A stretch of DNA of 64,000 nt from Candidatus Sumerlaeota bacterium (GTDB lineage: Bacteria; Sumerlaeota; Sumerlaeia; MWCT01; JAUWMI01), in assembly GCA_030613245.1 (NCBI GenBank), contig JAUWMI010000024.1, positions 1 through 64,000 of the forward strand. The letters are read 5' to 3'. This document shows positions 54,188-62,981 of the stretch, one piece after another. The translations under genes and the position numbers were made by a program. The notes beneath the pieces are model-generated. The model was given only the letters and a program-made list of their open reading frames with translations, ran no database searches and was not told where the DNA came from. The first letter of the stretch is position 1, and the number at the start of each line of letters is the position of its first letter.

Positions 54188-54838
54188 ATGGAAAACAGCG
54201 TTCACACGATACCGCTCTTACCATTGAGCGAAGTGGTCTTTTTCCCCAAAACGTTGTTGCCCCTTTTCGTTTATGAGCCGCGGTATCAGCAAATGCTTGC
54301 CCATTGTCTGGCGGGTGATCGCAGGTTGGGGATTGTGCTCCTGCGCAATGGCTACGATCCAGGCGATTACTGGAACGGGCCGGTCTTCAGAGCGCTCTGT
54401 ATTGGAAAAGTCATTGACGAAGAGAAGCTGGCGGATGGGAATTATAATATACTAATTGAGGGCATGGAGAGGGCGCAGATTATTCAGGAAGTCCAGCAGA
54501 AGCCATATCGTGTTGCGCAGGTGGAAAGCCTGCAGGATTTCATTGAGGAGAAGAAGAAAGGCGAGCTCAACGAGGCGGTGAAGCAGCTCATGCGGCTGTG
54601 TAATCATCTGGGCGCACAGTTTCCACAGCATGAGGATACGTTGAAGAGCATTTTTGCATCCCATCTGCACCCGGGAATTATTGTAGATATAATTGCGTAC
54701 ACATTTGTGCAAGGCCAGTACGAACGCCAGTGCATTCTGAACGAGTTAAACATCGTGCGGCGGATTCGGCTGGTGCAGGTTCAGCTGAGGCATCTTATTC
54801 GCCGCCATAGCAAAGAGCCCTATCCCGATTTTCTCTAA
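54188..54838 (+). CDS. Lon N-terminal-domain (LON substrate-binding) protein
   Basis: About 216 residues. It has the LON_substr_bdg/PUA-like N-terminus: TIPLLPLSEVVFFPKTLLPL, then FVYEPRYQQMLAHCL, GDRRLGIVLLRNGYD, and an alpha-helical second half, with no AAA+ or protease domain. Stand-alone members are found in many bacteria; their role is uncertain, possibly protein binding or adaptor function. The ATG at 54188 follows an agggag ribosome-binding site; the longer in-frame start at 54116 has none. It stands alone between the folded element and cobO on the opposite strand. Confidence 0.85.
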   Translation: MENSVHTIPLLPLSEVVFFPKTLLPLFVYEPRYQQMLAHCLAGDRRLGIVLLRNGYDPGDYWNGPVFRALCIGKVIDEEKLADGNYNILIEGMERAQIIQEVQQKPYRVAQVESLQDFIEEKKKGELNEAVKQLMRLCNHLGAQFPQHEDTLKSIFASHLHPGIIVDIIAYTFVQGQYERQCILNELNIVRRIRLVQVQLRHLIRRHSKEPYPDFL

Positions 54839-54959
54839 TTTTCTCCTTTCCGGTTTTTGCCTGGCCTCGATTCCTAACAAGTATCCTTCGGCGCATCTTG
54901 CATGCGCATCGCGTGACTCATGGTGTAGCCTGGCCCTGGGAAGCGACGGCAAGCCGGGT

Positions 54960-55505
54960 CTAGTAATCAATGCCTTTGAGTGCTTTGCGTCCTGTGTGGA
55001 GGTAGTGCTTGACGGGCCGCATCTCGGTGACCAGGTCGGCTTGTTTGATCAAGGCTCTGGATGCACCACGGCCGGTCAGCACAAGTTCAGCTATTGGATT
55101 TTTTTTGTATTCGAGAATCAGCTCGTGGAGCTCCTCCGGTGCGATCAGGTGGATGTAGGTCGCCGTAATGATTTCGTCAAGGATGATCAGGAAATAGGTG
55201 GGGATGCGGATGAGCTGGTAGGCTGTTTCAAGCGCCCGGTGGGCTTCCTCAATATCTTCTTGCTGTGTGCCATGGCGAAACTGGCCCTCAGGTCGAATGC
55301 GTGGACATCCATATGTGAAGAGATCTATTTCGTGAATCGAGCGAAGAATATTCCGCTCGCTATAATATTCATCTCGGCTATGGGGGCCTTTATCAAACTG
55401 CACAATAGCGGTCTTTTTTCCCGCTCCGGCGGCCCGTATGGCAAGGCCCAGAGCTGCCGTAGTCTTTCCTTTCCCGTCTCCAGTGTAAATATGTAAACAG
55501 CCCAT
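54960..55505 (-). CDS. cobO: cob(I)alamin/corrinoid adenosyltransferase
   Basis: A 181-residue enzyme of the CobO/BtuR/CobA family that transfers the adenosyl group of ATP to cob(I)yrinic acid a,c-diamide or cobalamin. The N-terminal P-loop-like HIYTGDGKGKTTAALGLAIR and the downstream IVQFDKGPHSR, then IILDEIITATYI and ELVLTGRGASRALIKQAD, are all typical. No other cobalamin gene lies in the window, so this is probably for salvage. It may supply cobalamin to the B12-type radical SAM enzyme of the polysaccharide locus, but that is inference only. ATG 55505 has an aaggag ribosome-binding site on the minus strand. Confidence 0.93.
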   Translation of the reverse strand: MGCLHIYTGDGKGKTTAALGLAIRAAGAGKKTAIVQFDKGPHSRDEYYSERNILRSIHEIDLFTYGCPRIRPEGQFRHGTQQEDIEEAHRALETAYQLIRIPTYFLIILDEIITATYIHLIAPEELHELILEYKKNPIAELVLTGRGASRALIKQADLVTEMRPVKHYLHTGRKALKGIDY

Positions 55506-55949
55506 ACCGTATCGCTCCTTTAAGCTTCAATGGCAGCATCCTGCTGCCCGGTGATTTAAGCCCGCCTTCTGCTCATCCCGCAATGTAAAAAGTCTGCCCT
55601 GCAGATTAATATACAGTCTATGGTTCCCACCCTCCTGTTTTACATTTTGTACACGCGAGACGCGCAAAGATCAAGGATTTTTGCCGAAGTTGCTCATCCA
55701 ACTGTGCAAAGTTTACATCGTGGCAGAGAATCAGCCGCACTTACCGAATTGATGGACAGCCTTGTTGCTCATGAAGTGTGCGTTTCCAGCTTCGGCATTG
55801 ACAAGATAATGTACATCCGATAAAACTCCACTGTCTTCTGCCAGGTGGAAAGCAGGGGAAGGTGACGACTGCGACATAAAGCTGCGTGAAAGATTCGGGG
55901 GATACCCCCTTGCATCCCATCTCGCATAGCCAGGGCAGAAAGGAAGACC
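55506..55949. other. 444-bp divergent intergenic region
   Basis: No gene seen. A possible promoter for the plus-strand gene lies at 55798-55826 (TTGACA, 17 bp, TAAAAC). A small hairpin (ggggg-ata-ccccc) is at about 55897-55909. Confidence 0.4.
55798..55826 (+). promoter_or_regulatory. candidate sigma-70 promoter
   Basis: TTGACA (55798-55803), a 17-bp spacer and TAAAAC (55821-55826). The -35 box is perfect and the -10 matches TATAAT at four of six positions. It would drive the large TPR/DUF3857 gene. Confidence 0.4.
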
Positions 55950-58900
55950 GTGTCAGACCGATTTAAGAGTTGTCTGCCTCTTGTCTGCACATTAAGCGTT
56001 TCGATCATTCTGAGCGTGTTTATCTTCCCGCAGGATGGAGCGGGATTCCTGTGGCGAACAAAGCGGGCAAAGGCAGCTGAATCAAAAAAGTCGGTCACGG
56101 CGTTATTTCTTGGTGTGAAAGGAGCGACTCGCCAGGGATGGCGCGCACTGCTGGAGAACGAACACTCGGCGGCGGTGCGTGCTTTTGAGAAGGCTGTGAA
56201 GCGGCTACCGGACGATGTGTTCGCACTTGATGGCCTGGGTCTCATTGCCTTCGAGCGCGGACAGCCCCTCGAGGCGCAGCTATTTTGGATGCAGGCGCTT
56301 GAGGCCAGTGCATTCGAGCCACTGGGTGAGGTCTTTGTCCGCCGGCTGCGTTATTACAGCAGCGCGTTGCCCGACAAGGCTTCGCTCGTTGAACTTTACG
56401 GGCGTTTATGGGATTCTGGAAAACTTCAGGGAGTGACGAGGGCACTCATTGGAGAAGCTCTGCTGGATTTTTCGGTTCAATCCATTAAGATCGAGCAGGC
56501 CGAGCAACTTCTCAAGGCGCTCGGCTACATTACGACGTGGCAGTGGGTAGTCGGACCTTTTGGTGAATACGGATCAACCGACTTTGATCATCTGTTCGGG
56601 CCAGAGATTTCGCCCGGCACTGAGCAATTTGATAACCGCGGGCGACTGTTGCGAAAGCGACCGGTTCGGCCAAACGGGTTATCGCCCGCTCTTGATCTGG
56701 ACTCTCTCCTCTATCCGTTCCATGGCACAGCCTATGCGATGACATCGTTTTCGGTCCCTGTGCTTTCACATCCATATTGGTTGCGGATTGTATCAAACGA
56801 TGCAGTGAAGGTCTGGCATAATGGGAAACTGATCTTTTCGCACCATCCCTACCGAGAGTATTATGCGCATGAATTCTTTGTAGATTTCTGGCCTGTAAGC
56901 GGCCCGAATTATCTGATTGTCAAAGTGACGAGGGCAAATGATCCATGGGCGCTCACCTTGCAGCTGATTGATCCTGAGGTGGGCGAGGTGCACCTTGAGC
57001 CGGCATTTGTCGCAGAAGATGAAATGCTGCCACTCACAGGTCATATGATTCCTTCGGCACGCTATGTGTCAGTGTGCGAGCAGGCAATTGCAACACTTGA
57101 GAGTGAATTTTTTCGCCGGTTTTATGGGTTTTTTCTGGCTCAAGCCGTGCATGACTATCATGAGGCAGAGGTACAGGTGACGGCATTACTTGATGTATGT
57201 CCGGGGGCGACTATACTGAGGAATTACCTTGGTTTTGCCAGGCTTTTTCATTGTGAGGTAAAACCGGAATCTGCGTTGCGGCTACGCAATCAAGCACGTG
57301 AGTCGTTTGAAGCAGTACTGAAGGATGACCCTGATAATGTGCGCGCGACGCTGGGGATGGGTTTGTTTTATTTTTTTCAAAATCGCCTTGACGAAGCGCG
57401 AAAACAATTTGAGCAGGCACAAAAGCTCGCGCCGCAGTCCGCTGGCCCATTCTATTTTCTCGCCAAGCTCGCTCAGCAAAAGGGATGGAAGAAAGAAACC
57501 CTGAGATTTCTGAACGAAGCTGCACAGCGCGATCCGCTAAATCAAAGTGTGCTGATGGATCTGGCCGCGTATTTTGAACGTCAGGGCAACATACCGGAGG
57601 CGATGCAGAAACTCGCACCGCTACTCGAATCTGGATGCGGCACTACCCGAGTAAGAAAGAGGGCTGCAGACCTTACGTATGCAATGCACGACTTCCCAAC
57701 AACAGAGGATTTATATCGTGAGGCTCTTACTGTCAGGCCTAACAACACGGACACGCTATATTCACTTGGCGCTCTCTATATGCAATGGGGCCAAAGCGCG
57801 AAGGCCCGCGAGATGTTTCTTCGGGCCGCAGATATCTCATCCTCAAATCCGCTCAGCTACGATGCCCTGGCACAACTTTCACTTGTGCAAGGCCACACCA
57901 CTCAGGCCATTTCTTTCTATCGGAAGGCGCTACGCGCCAATCCCAGTAACGAGACGACAAGGGAAAAGATTCAACTCGCCGAGCGCGGCACACCCTTCTA
58001 CGCACCTTACGATGTAGACTACAGTGCCGTGGATCACTCCAGCTTTACACGTCAGCAGTATCCCAGGTCGCGGGTCGCATGGCTAGTGGATGTAATGGTG
58101 CTGGACGTTCACCCGGACGGCAGCTACTCAACGATGATTCATCATTCTATTAAAGTGCTGACTAAGGAAGGGCGGGCGCACTGGGACGAGCTAGCGCTTC
58201 CTGCAGCCGGCACAGAGCTGTTGTTCGTTCGAGCCGTTCTCCCGGATGGTACTGTGTTTGAGCCAGTTTCCATCCAGACCGCCGAAGCACGGTATCTCAT
58301 TTCGATGTACGGCCTGGTAGACGATGCCATCATAGATTATGCCTACGTTACGCATTCGGGGAGCTCGAGCGTACCGTGGCTGAATATGATCAGCCAGCTT
58401 TTCATTTTTCAACAAATTGACAATCCTGTGGCTCTTGCGCGCCTCGTGTGTATCGTGCCCGAGGAATTTCCGCTGAATTTTCGCACCTGGCCACAAACGT
58501 TTGCTCCTGAAATCTCCCAACTGCCTGATGGCAGTACGGTATACGTCTGGGAGAAACACCACCTCGATGGCATTATGCACGAAGCGTATCAGCCATCTGT
58601 GGATGAGCTGGCACCGGTGGTCTATTATTCCTCATACAGGAACTGGCGCGATTTTGCCGAGCCAGTTCTGGGCAGCTACTACGGGATGCAGGATTATGAT
58701 GACTCGGTGGTCAAGGTTGTTCAGGAGATAACACGAGATACACTGACTGATCAGGAGAAGCTTGAGCGCATCTACCAATATGTGAATGAAACGATTAAGC
58801 AGGGGATGAGCGGCGGCACGGCGCTGGATACCTTTTATCTCAAGACTGGCTATTCAGATGAGAAGGAGATCCTGGCCAGCATAATGCTCAAGCTTGCAGG

Positions 58901-59849
58901 TATTCCTAACCAGATTGCCTTTTACGAAGAGCCGCCAGATATTCCAGTGCTTGTCGATTTTCCCCATCCCAACCGCTTTAGCCAGCAAGCCGTATATATT
59001 CCGCAGCTCGACGGGTCTCCATGGTGTTTCCGATTTGGGAGCCGGTTTACGCCTTTACAAAATCTCTTTGTCACATTGGAAGCACGGCCACTGCTCGTGC
59101 TTGAGGAGGGCCGGGCCTATTTCATAAAGATGGGACGCCGCACCAGCGAGGAGAGCTGGGAGACCAGTAAGACTCGTTATGCGATTCAGGAGGATGGCTC
59201 AGCGCGATTGGAGGGCACGATCGCGTTTCACGGCGTGCAGAGCGAGCAGCTTCGGCGCATGTATGGCGATCCGAGTAAGCGCAAGATGCTGCTGGATCAG
59301 ATACTCCTGGTGATTTTTAAGGACATCGTGGAGCTTCAGGTAGAGGCAGAGGAGGACGAGAAACTCGATGCGCCATTCACGCTTCACTTTTCATGCGTGG
59401 ATCCAGACGTCCTTATTTCAGAAGGATCGGACTACGCGTTTCGGCCGTTTGCGTATCCCACCGATCTTGCGGAGTTCATTGTGATGGAGAAGCGCGAAAG
59501 CCCGCTCAAAATCAAAGGAAATGTCAAGGCTTCGTTTGACGAGGTCACTTTTGCACTTCCTTCGACGTTCTATTTTGCGCATATTCCCGAGGATTATCTC
59601 ACGCACACGCGCTTTGGTTACTATTCTATTACTTATGAAAACCAGGACCGCGCTCTGACTGTCCGGCGTGTATCGGAAGTTCAGAATCTGGAGGTTGAAC
59701 CAGACGTCTATCCGGATTTTGTGAGATTTTGCCGTGATGCCGACGAGCAGGAGACACGGAAAATTCTGGTGCGGCAAGTTCCTTCGATACAAAGTCACGT
59801 AAGCTCGATGCAAGAAGTAGGGATTGTTCCTGACGCACAAGGAATGTGA
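55950..59849 (+). CDS. TPR/DUF3857/transglutaminase-like protein with degenerate active site
   Basis: A 1299-residue exported protein. An N-terminal hydrophobic segment (LVCTLSVSIILSVFIF) is followed by TPR units from about residue 55, a beta-rich insert (about 190-345), and a second TPR array (about 425-670; LDEARKQFEQAQKLAPQSA, TTQAISFYRKALRANPSN). Then comes DUF3857 (about 710-900; GSYSTMIHHSIKVLTKEGRA) and a transglutaminase-like fold (about 910-1080). The usual catalytic GdCxDk cysteine is replaced in TGYSDEKEILASIMLKLAGIP, and the His strand reads SQQAVYIPQLDG, so catalysis is unlikely. A C-terminal beta region follows. GTG 55950 has gaaaggaag upstream. Probably periplasmic; function unknown. 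Confidence 0.75.
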   Translation: MSDRFKSCLPLVCTLSVSIILSVFIFPQDGAGFLWRTKRAKAAESKKSVTALFLGVKGATRQGWRALLENEHSAAVRAFEKAVKRLPDDVFALDGLGLIAFERGQPLEAQLFWMQALEASAFEPLGEVFVRRLRYYSSALPDKASLVELYGRLWDSGKLQGVTRALIGEALLDFSVQSIKIEQAEQLLKALGYITTWQWVVGPFGEYGSTDFDHLFGPEISPGTEQFDNRGRLLRKRPVRPNGLSPALDLDSLLYPFHGTAYAMTSFSVPVLSHPYWLRIVSNDAVKVWHNGKLIFSHHPYREYYAHEFFVDFWPVSGPNYLIVKVTRANDPWALTLQLIDPEVGEVHLEPAFVAEDEMLPLTGHMIPSARYVSVCEQAIATLESEFFRRFYGFFLAQAVHDYHEAEVQVTALLDVCPGATILRNYLGFARLFHCEVKPESALRLRNQARESFEAVLKDDPDNVRATLGMGLFYFFQNRLDEARKQFEQAQKLAPQSAGPFYFLAKLAQQKGWKKETLRFLNEAAQRDPLNQSVLMDLAAYFERQGNIPEAMQKLAPLLESGCGTTRVRKRAADLTYAMHDFPTTEDLYREALTVRPNNTDTLYSLGALYMQWGQSAKAREMFLRAADISSSNPLSYDALAQLSLVQGHTTQAISFYRKALRANPSNETTREKIQLAERGTPFYAPYDVDYSAVDHSSFTRQQYPRSRVAWLVDVMVLDVHPDGSYSTMIHHSIKVLTKEGRAHWDELALPAAGTELLFVRAVLPDGTVFEPVSIQTAEARYLISMYGLVDDAIIDYAYVTHSGSSSVPWLNMISQLFIFQQIDNPVALARLVCIVPEEFPLNFRTWPQTFAPEISQLPDGSTVYVWEKHHLDGIMHEAYQPSVDELAPVVYYSSYRNWRDFAEPVLGSYYGMQDYDDSVVKVVQEITRDTLTDQEKLERIYQYVNETIKQGMSGGTALDTFYLKTGYSDEKEILASIMLKLAGIPNQIAFYEEPPDIPVLVDFPHPNRFSQQAVYIPQLDGSPWCFRFGSRFTPLQNLFVTLEARPLLVLEEGRAYFIKMGRRTSEESWETSKTRYAIQEDGSARLEGTIAFHGVQSEQLRRMYGDPSKRKMLLDQILLVIFKDIVELQVEAEEDEKLDAPFTLHFSCVDPDVLISEGSDYAFRPFAYPTDLAEFIVMEKRESPLKIKGNVKASFDEVTFALPSTFYFAHIPEDYLTHTRFGYYSITYENQDRALTVRRVSEVQNLEVEPDVYPDFVRFCRDADEQETRKILVRQVPSIQSHVSSMQEVGIVPDAQGM

Positions 59850-59877
59850 TTGGATTCTGAGGGATAGGACTCCGCAA

Positions 59878-60261
59878 ATGATTCTCGGTGTTGGTATGGA
59901 CATCGTTGAGGTGCACCGAATTGAGACGCTGCTGCGCCGGTTCGGCTCGCGCTTTGTGACACGCATCTTCAGTGACTATGAGATTGCTTACTGCGAAAAG
60001 CGAAGCAGGCCGGCACGGCATTACGCCGTGCGCTTCGCCGCGAAAGAGGCATTTGTCAAGGCACTGGGCGAGCGGCGTGCAGCGTACCCGGGTATGCGCT
60101 GGTCAGATATCGGTGTGCAGCGCTCGCCACAGGGACAACCTACATTTATATTTTCAGGCACAATCAAGGAAGCGATTGGGCAGATCGGCCTGCGCCAGGC
60201 ACATCTTAGCCTCACGCATTCCACAGAGTATGCCGCTGCTGTGGTGATTCTGGAAACGTAA
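59878..60261 (+). CDS. acpS: holo-[acyl-carrier-protein] synthase
   Basis: About 127 residues, group I phosphopantetheinyl transferase that activates acyl carrier protein from CoA. GVGMDIVEVHRIETLLRRFG carries the metal-binding Asp, FAAKEAFVKALG the catalytic Glu/Lys motif, and the C-terminus SLTHSTEYAAAVVIL the conserved His-Ser strand. The standard N-terminus starts at ATG 59878, 28 bp after the preceding stop; the longer in-frame start at 59824 overlaps the upstream gene and has no homology. The standard family length and motifs make the assignment safe. Confidence 0.95.
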   Translation: MILGVGMDIVEVHRIETLLRRFGSRFVTRIFSDYEIAYCEKRSRPARHYAVRFAAKEAFVKALGERRAAYPGMRWSDIGVQRSPQGQPTFIFSGTIKEAIGQIGLRQAHLSLTHSTEYAAAVVILET

Positions 60262-60495
60262 AGCATGATCGGCGCAAGGCCAGAGAAAGCCGTATGCACA
60301 AGAACATAATAATCGGCTGAGCACGTGCCTGCAGGATTAATATTTCTAAGGCCGATTTGGTTTGCAGGCTGTGCGGCTTCATATTGCGGAAGATAATCAT
60401 AATAATATTCGTGCTCCCGGGAAATGGCGAGATAACGGTGAGCGTTCTGCCAGGCGTGACGTACGATTCTGGACACTGTACTCAGGGCTGCAGTA

Positions 60496-62961
60496 ATGGA
60501 CGCTAAAGAGACACGGGAAGAGAAACGCAAAAAACGTATTGACTGGGAAAAAGCAGCAGACCAGTTAGCGAAACAAGCGCGCGAAGCTCCTCGCTGGGTT
60601 GGCCGGTTTACCCTCGCCGTTGTGTTGCTGGGATGGGCGCTGCTTATCTCGTTCTATTTCCTCTACAGAAATGCTGCGCTCCTTTTAGTCTTCCCTAATT
60701 TATTCCGGCATTACAACCTGAATTTTGCTGCGTTTCAGTATTGGGACTGCCTTTATTCGGCAGCAGCGATTTGCGTATATCTGCTCATTGGCCATCTCTT
60801 TCTCGCCTGTTTTAATCTCTACCTCCCTCGGTTAGCTGATCTGGCACTATCGTTTGTGTTCGGACTTGGCCTGGTGACCGTGGTCTTTGAACTGCTCACC
60901 ATGGCGCACCTTCTCTATCAACCAGTCGCTATTGCTGCGGTAGGGATCATTCTGATCGCCGTGCTGCTGGCTGCGGTTCGACACAATGCGAGTCCGGTTG
61001 TTGGGACGAGCGAGATGGTAGACCCGCGATTTTTTCGCAGGTCGCAACTCTATATGGCGCGCCAGAAATTTAGCAACTCCCTGATTCAACCCAGAGGTTT
61101 TGCTCCGCAGATCGCGTTTTGTTCAGCAGCGGGGTTGATTGGCCTCATTACTCTCCTGACGTTCTATCATGGCGTGCTCTTTCCCGAGACCTCCTGGGAT
61201 GCGCTGATTCTCTACATTGGCTATGCGCGAAAGATATTTTTTGCCCACGCATTTCCGTTCAAGGCCGTGGCCCAGGTAGGCATTGGCCTGGGGTCAAACT
61301 ATCCGCATCTCTATCCGCTGATGAGCGCCAGTATTGCCACGGTGGTTGGCCACTGGTCGGATCTCTTTGCGCAGCTGGCACCTCCATTCGCAGGCCTGCT
61401 GGCCACTTTCCTGGTCTATCAAATTGTGCTGCGCCTGTCGCGGAATATGCTGACCGCCATAGCGATTGCTCTCCTGTTTCGCATAGTTCCATACGGGATA
61501 GCGTACTTCGCGTATGCAACGGATTATGCATTCGCAATTCTATTCACCACTGCTTTTCTCTACGCAGCGCTGCTTTACATTGAGCGCGGGCTGTGGAGCT
61601 ACTTTGTACTGGCAACGCTTATTCCAGCATTCAGTGTTCACATTAACTACCTCATGTGGATCCTGTGGGGCCCGTGGCTGGTTATGGTGATTGTAGCGCA
61701 CACAAAGAGCCGGAGCTTGCGGCGGTATGAGGACGAAAAGGAGAAGATTGACGTTGAAGAGGTACGGCCAGACTACGAATTGGACTATACGTACATTGAA
61801 CAGCGAAAGCCGCTCGCTGCTTTTGTGCTGTCAAAACAGTTTCTCCTGCCGCTGATCATTGCTCTGATCCTGGCCTCGCCATGGTATTTGAGAAATTTGG
61901 TTCTGACCGGAAATCCCGTGTACCCATTCTTTGCGAGCATTCTTGGTGGGGTTCATATCAATCCCGAGGTTCTGGCGTCGTGCAAGGCAGAGTGGTTGGC
62001 AAATGGGGACGGCATTGGGAAGCTGGGACGCACGCTTGGCGAAAAGATACGCGCCTCATGGCACTTCTTTGTCATCTGGCAGCATGCCTGGAAGCTAGCG
62101 CCGGTCTTTATTGGCTTCATGCTGCCCGGTGTGCTGATCTTTTTAATCCGAGCAATTGGCCGATTGCTAATCGGGCAAAAACATGCGAAGCTGGGACGGC
62201 GCGTTCGTGTGTTCGACGATCTCACGAAATTTGGCCTGGTGGCTTTTACGCTGCTCGTACTGCTGTTCATCTATCATTACGCAATCGCGAGCATGTATCT
62301 CTACCAGATTATTATTATCCTGCCGCTAATGGCAATCTTCACCTATTTTGTATTTGATCGGTGCGCGATGAAACCGCTGCGCGGCGGGCTTCTCACACTC
62401 TGCCTGGTGCTGGGCATTGTCCCGGGTCTGGCCATGGGGTTGATGGGATTCAAGTTTAAACAAAACGTCGAGATTGCGGGTAAATACTATAATCCTCTTC
62501 AGCTGGTTGCATTCCGGAATCCGTGCATGAATCGAGACCTCTTCTTAAAACTCGAATTTGGTGAAGATGTGAAGATGTGGGATTATCTGAATGTAGATCT
62601 ATTTGGCGAGAAGATTCTCACTCACGAAAACCGTCATCGGATGCTGGATGAGTCAATAACACTCATTCATCTGGATGACTGGGAGATTCAAGATACTTAC
62701 CAGATGACAAACGATGCTGAGAAGATGCGGCTGTTTAAGTACCTGGAAATTCGGCATTATCTTTACGTACCGATGGAGGAGAAACATCCCATCACAAAGC
62801 GTGTAGGGCTGGACGCATGGCGCCATAGGCCGGAACTGATGACTGAAATTTTTCGTGCTGGCGAGAACGTGCTCTATGAGTTCAATTGGGAGTTTCCAGC
62901 CTCTGGGCCTGCCAGGCCACCTGCCGCGACACCCTCAGGCGATTCTGCAACAACCAGATAG
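60496..62961 (+). CDS. large polytopic membrane protein, GT39-like
   Basis: An 821-residue protein. A charged cytoplasmic N-terminus (ETREEKRKKRIDWEKAADQLAKQ-like, split over residues 4-26) precedes ten or more membrane segments. A first-loop acidic motif in FPETSWDALILYIGYARKIFF and NYPHLYPLMSASIATVVGHW recalls GT39/ArnT-like polyprenyl-sugar transferases. The C-terminal 180 residues are soluble and predicted periplasmic (FRNPCMNRDLFLKLEFGEDV). No close family can be named. The last gene of the window, a similar polytopic protein, starts 21 bp after its stop, so they may be a transcription pair. Confidence 0.65.
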   Translation: MDAKETREEKRKKRIDWEKAADQLAKQAREAPRWVGRFTLAVVLLGWALLISFYFLYRNAALLLVFPNLFRHYNLNFAAFQYWDCLYSAAAICVYLLIGHLFLACFNLYLPRLADLALSFVFGLGLVTVVFELLTMAHLLYQPVAIAAVGIILIAVLLAAVRHNASPVVGTSEMVDPRFFRRSQLYMARQKFSNSLIQPRGFAPQIAFCSAAGLIGLITLLTFYHGVLFPETSWDALILYIGYARKIFFAHAFPFKAVAQVGIGLGSNYPHLYPLMSASIATVVGHWSDLFAQLAPPFAGLLATFLVYQIVLRLSRNMLTAIAIALLFRIVPYGIAYFAYATDYAFAILFTTAFLYAALLYIERGLWSYFVLATLIPAFSVHINYLMWILWGPWLVMVIVAHTKSRSLRRYEDEKEKIDVEEVRPDYELDYTYIEQRKPLAAFVLSKQFLLPLIIALILASPWYLRNLVLTGNPVYPFFASILGGVHINPEVLASCKAEWLANGDGIGKLGRTLGEKIRASWHFFVIWQHAWKLAPVFIGFMLPGVLIFLIRAIGRLLIGQKHAKLGRRVRVFDDLTKFGLVAFTLLVLLFIYHYAIASMYLYQIIIILPLMAIFTYFVFDRCAMKPLRGGLLTLCLVLGIVPGLAMGLMGFKFKQNVEIAGKYYNPLQLVAFRNPCMNRDLFLKLEFGEDVKMWDYLNVDLFGEKILTHENRHRMLDESITLIHLDDWEIQDTYQMTNDAEKMRLFKYLEIRHYLYVPMEEKHPITKRVGLDAWRHRPELMTEIFRAGENVLYEFNWEFPASGPARPPAATPSGDSATTR

Positions 62962-62981
62962 CCGCAAAAAAAGGAGCCAGG

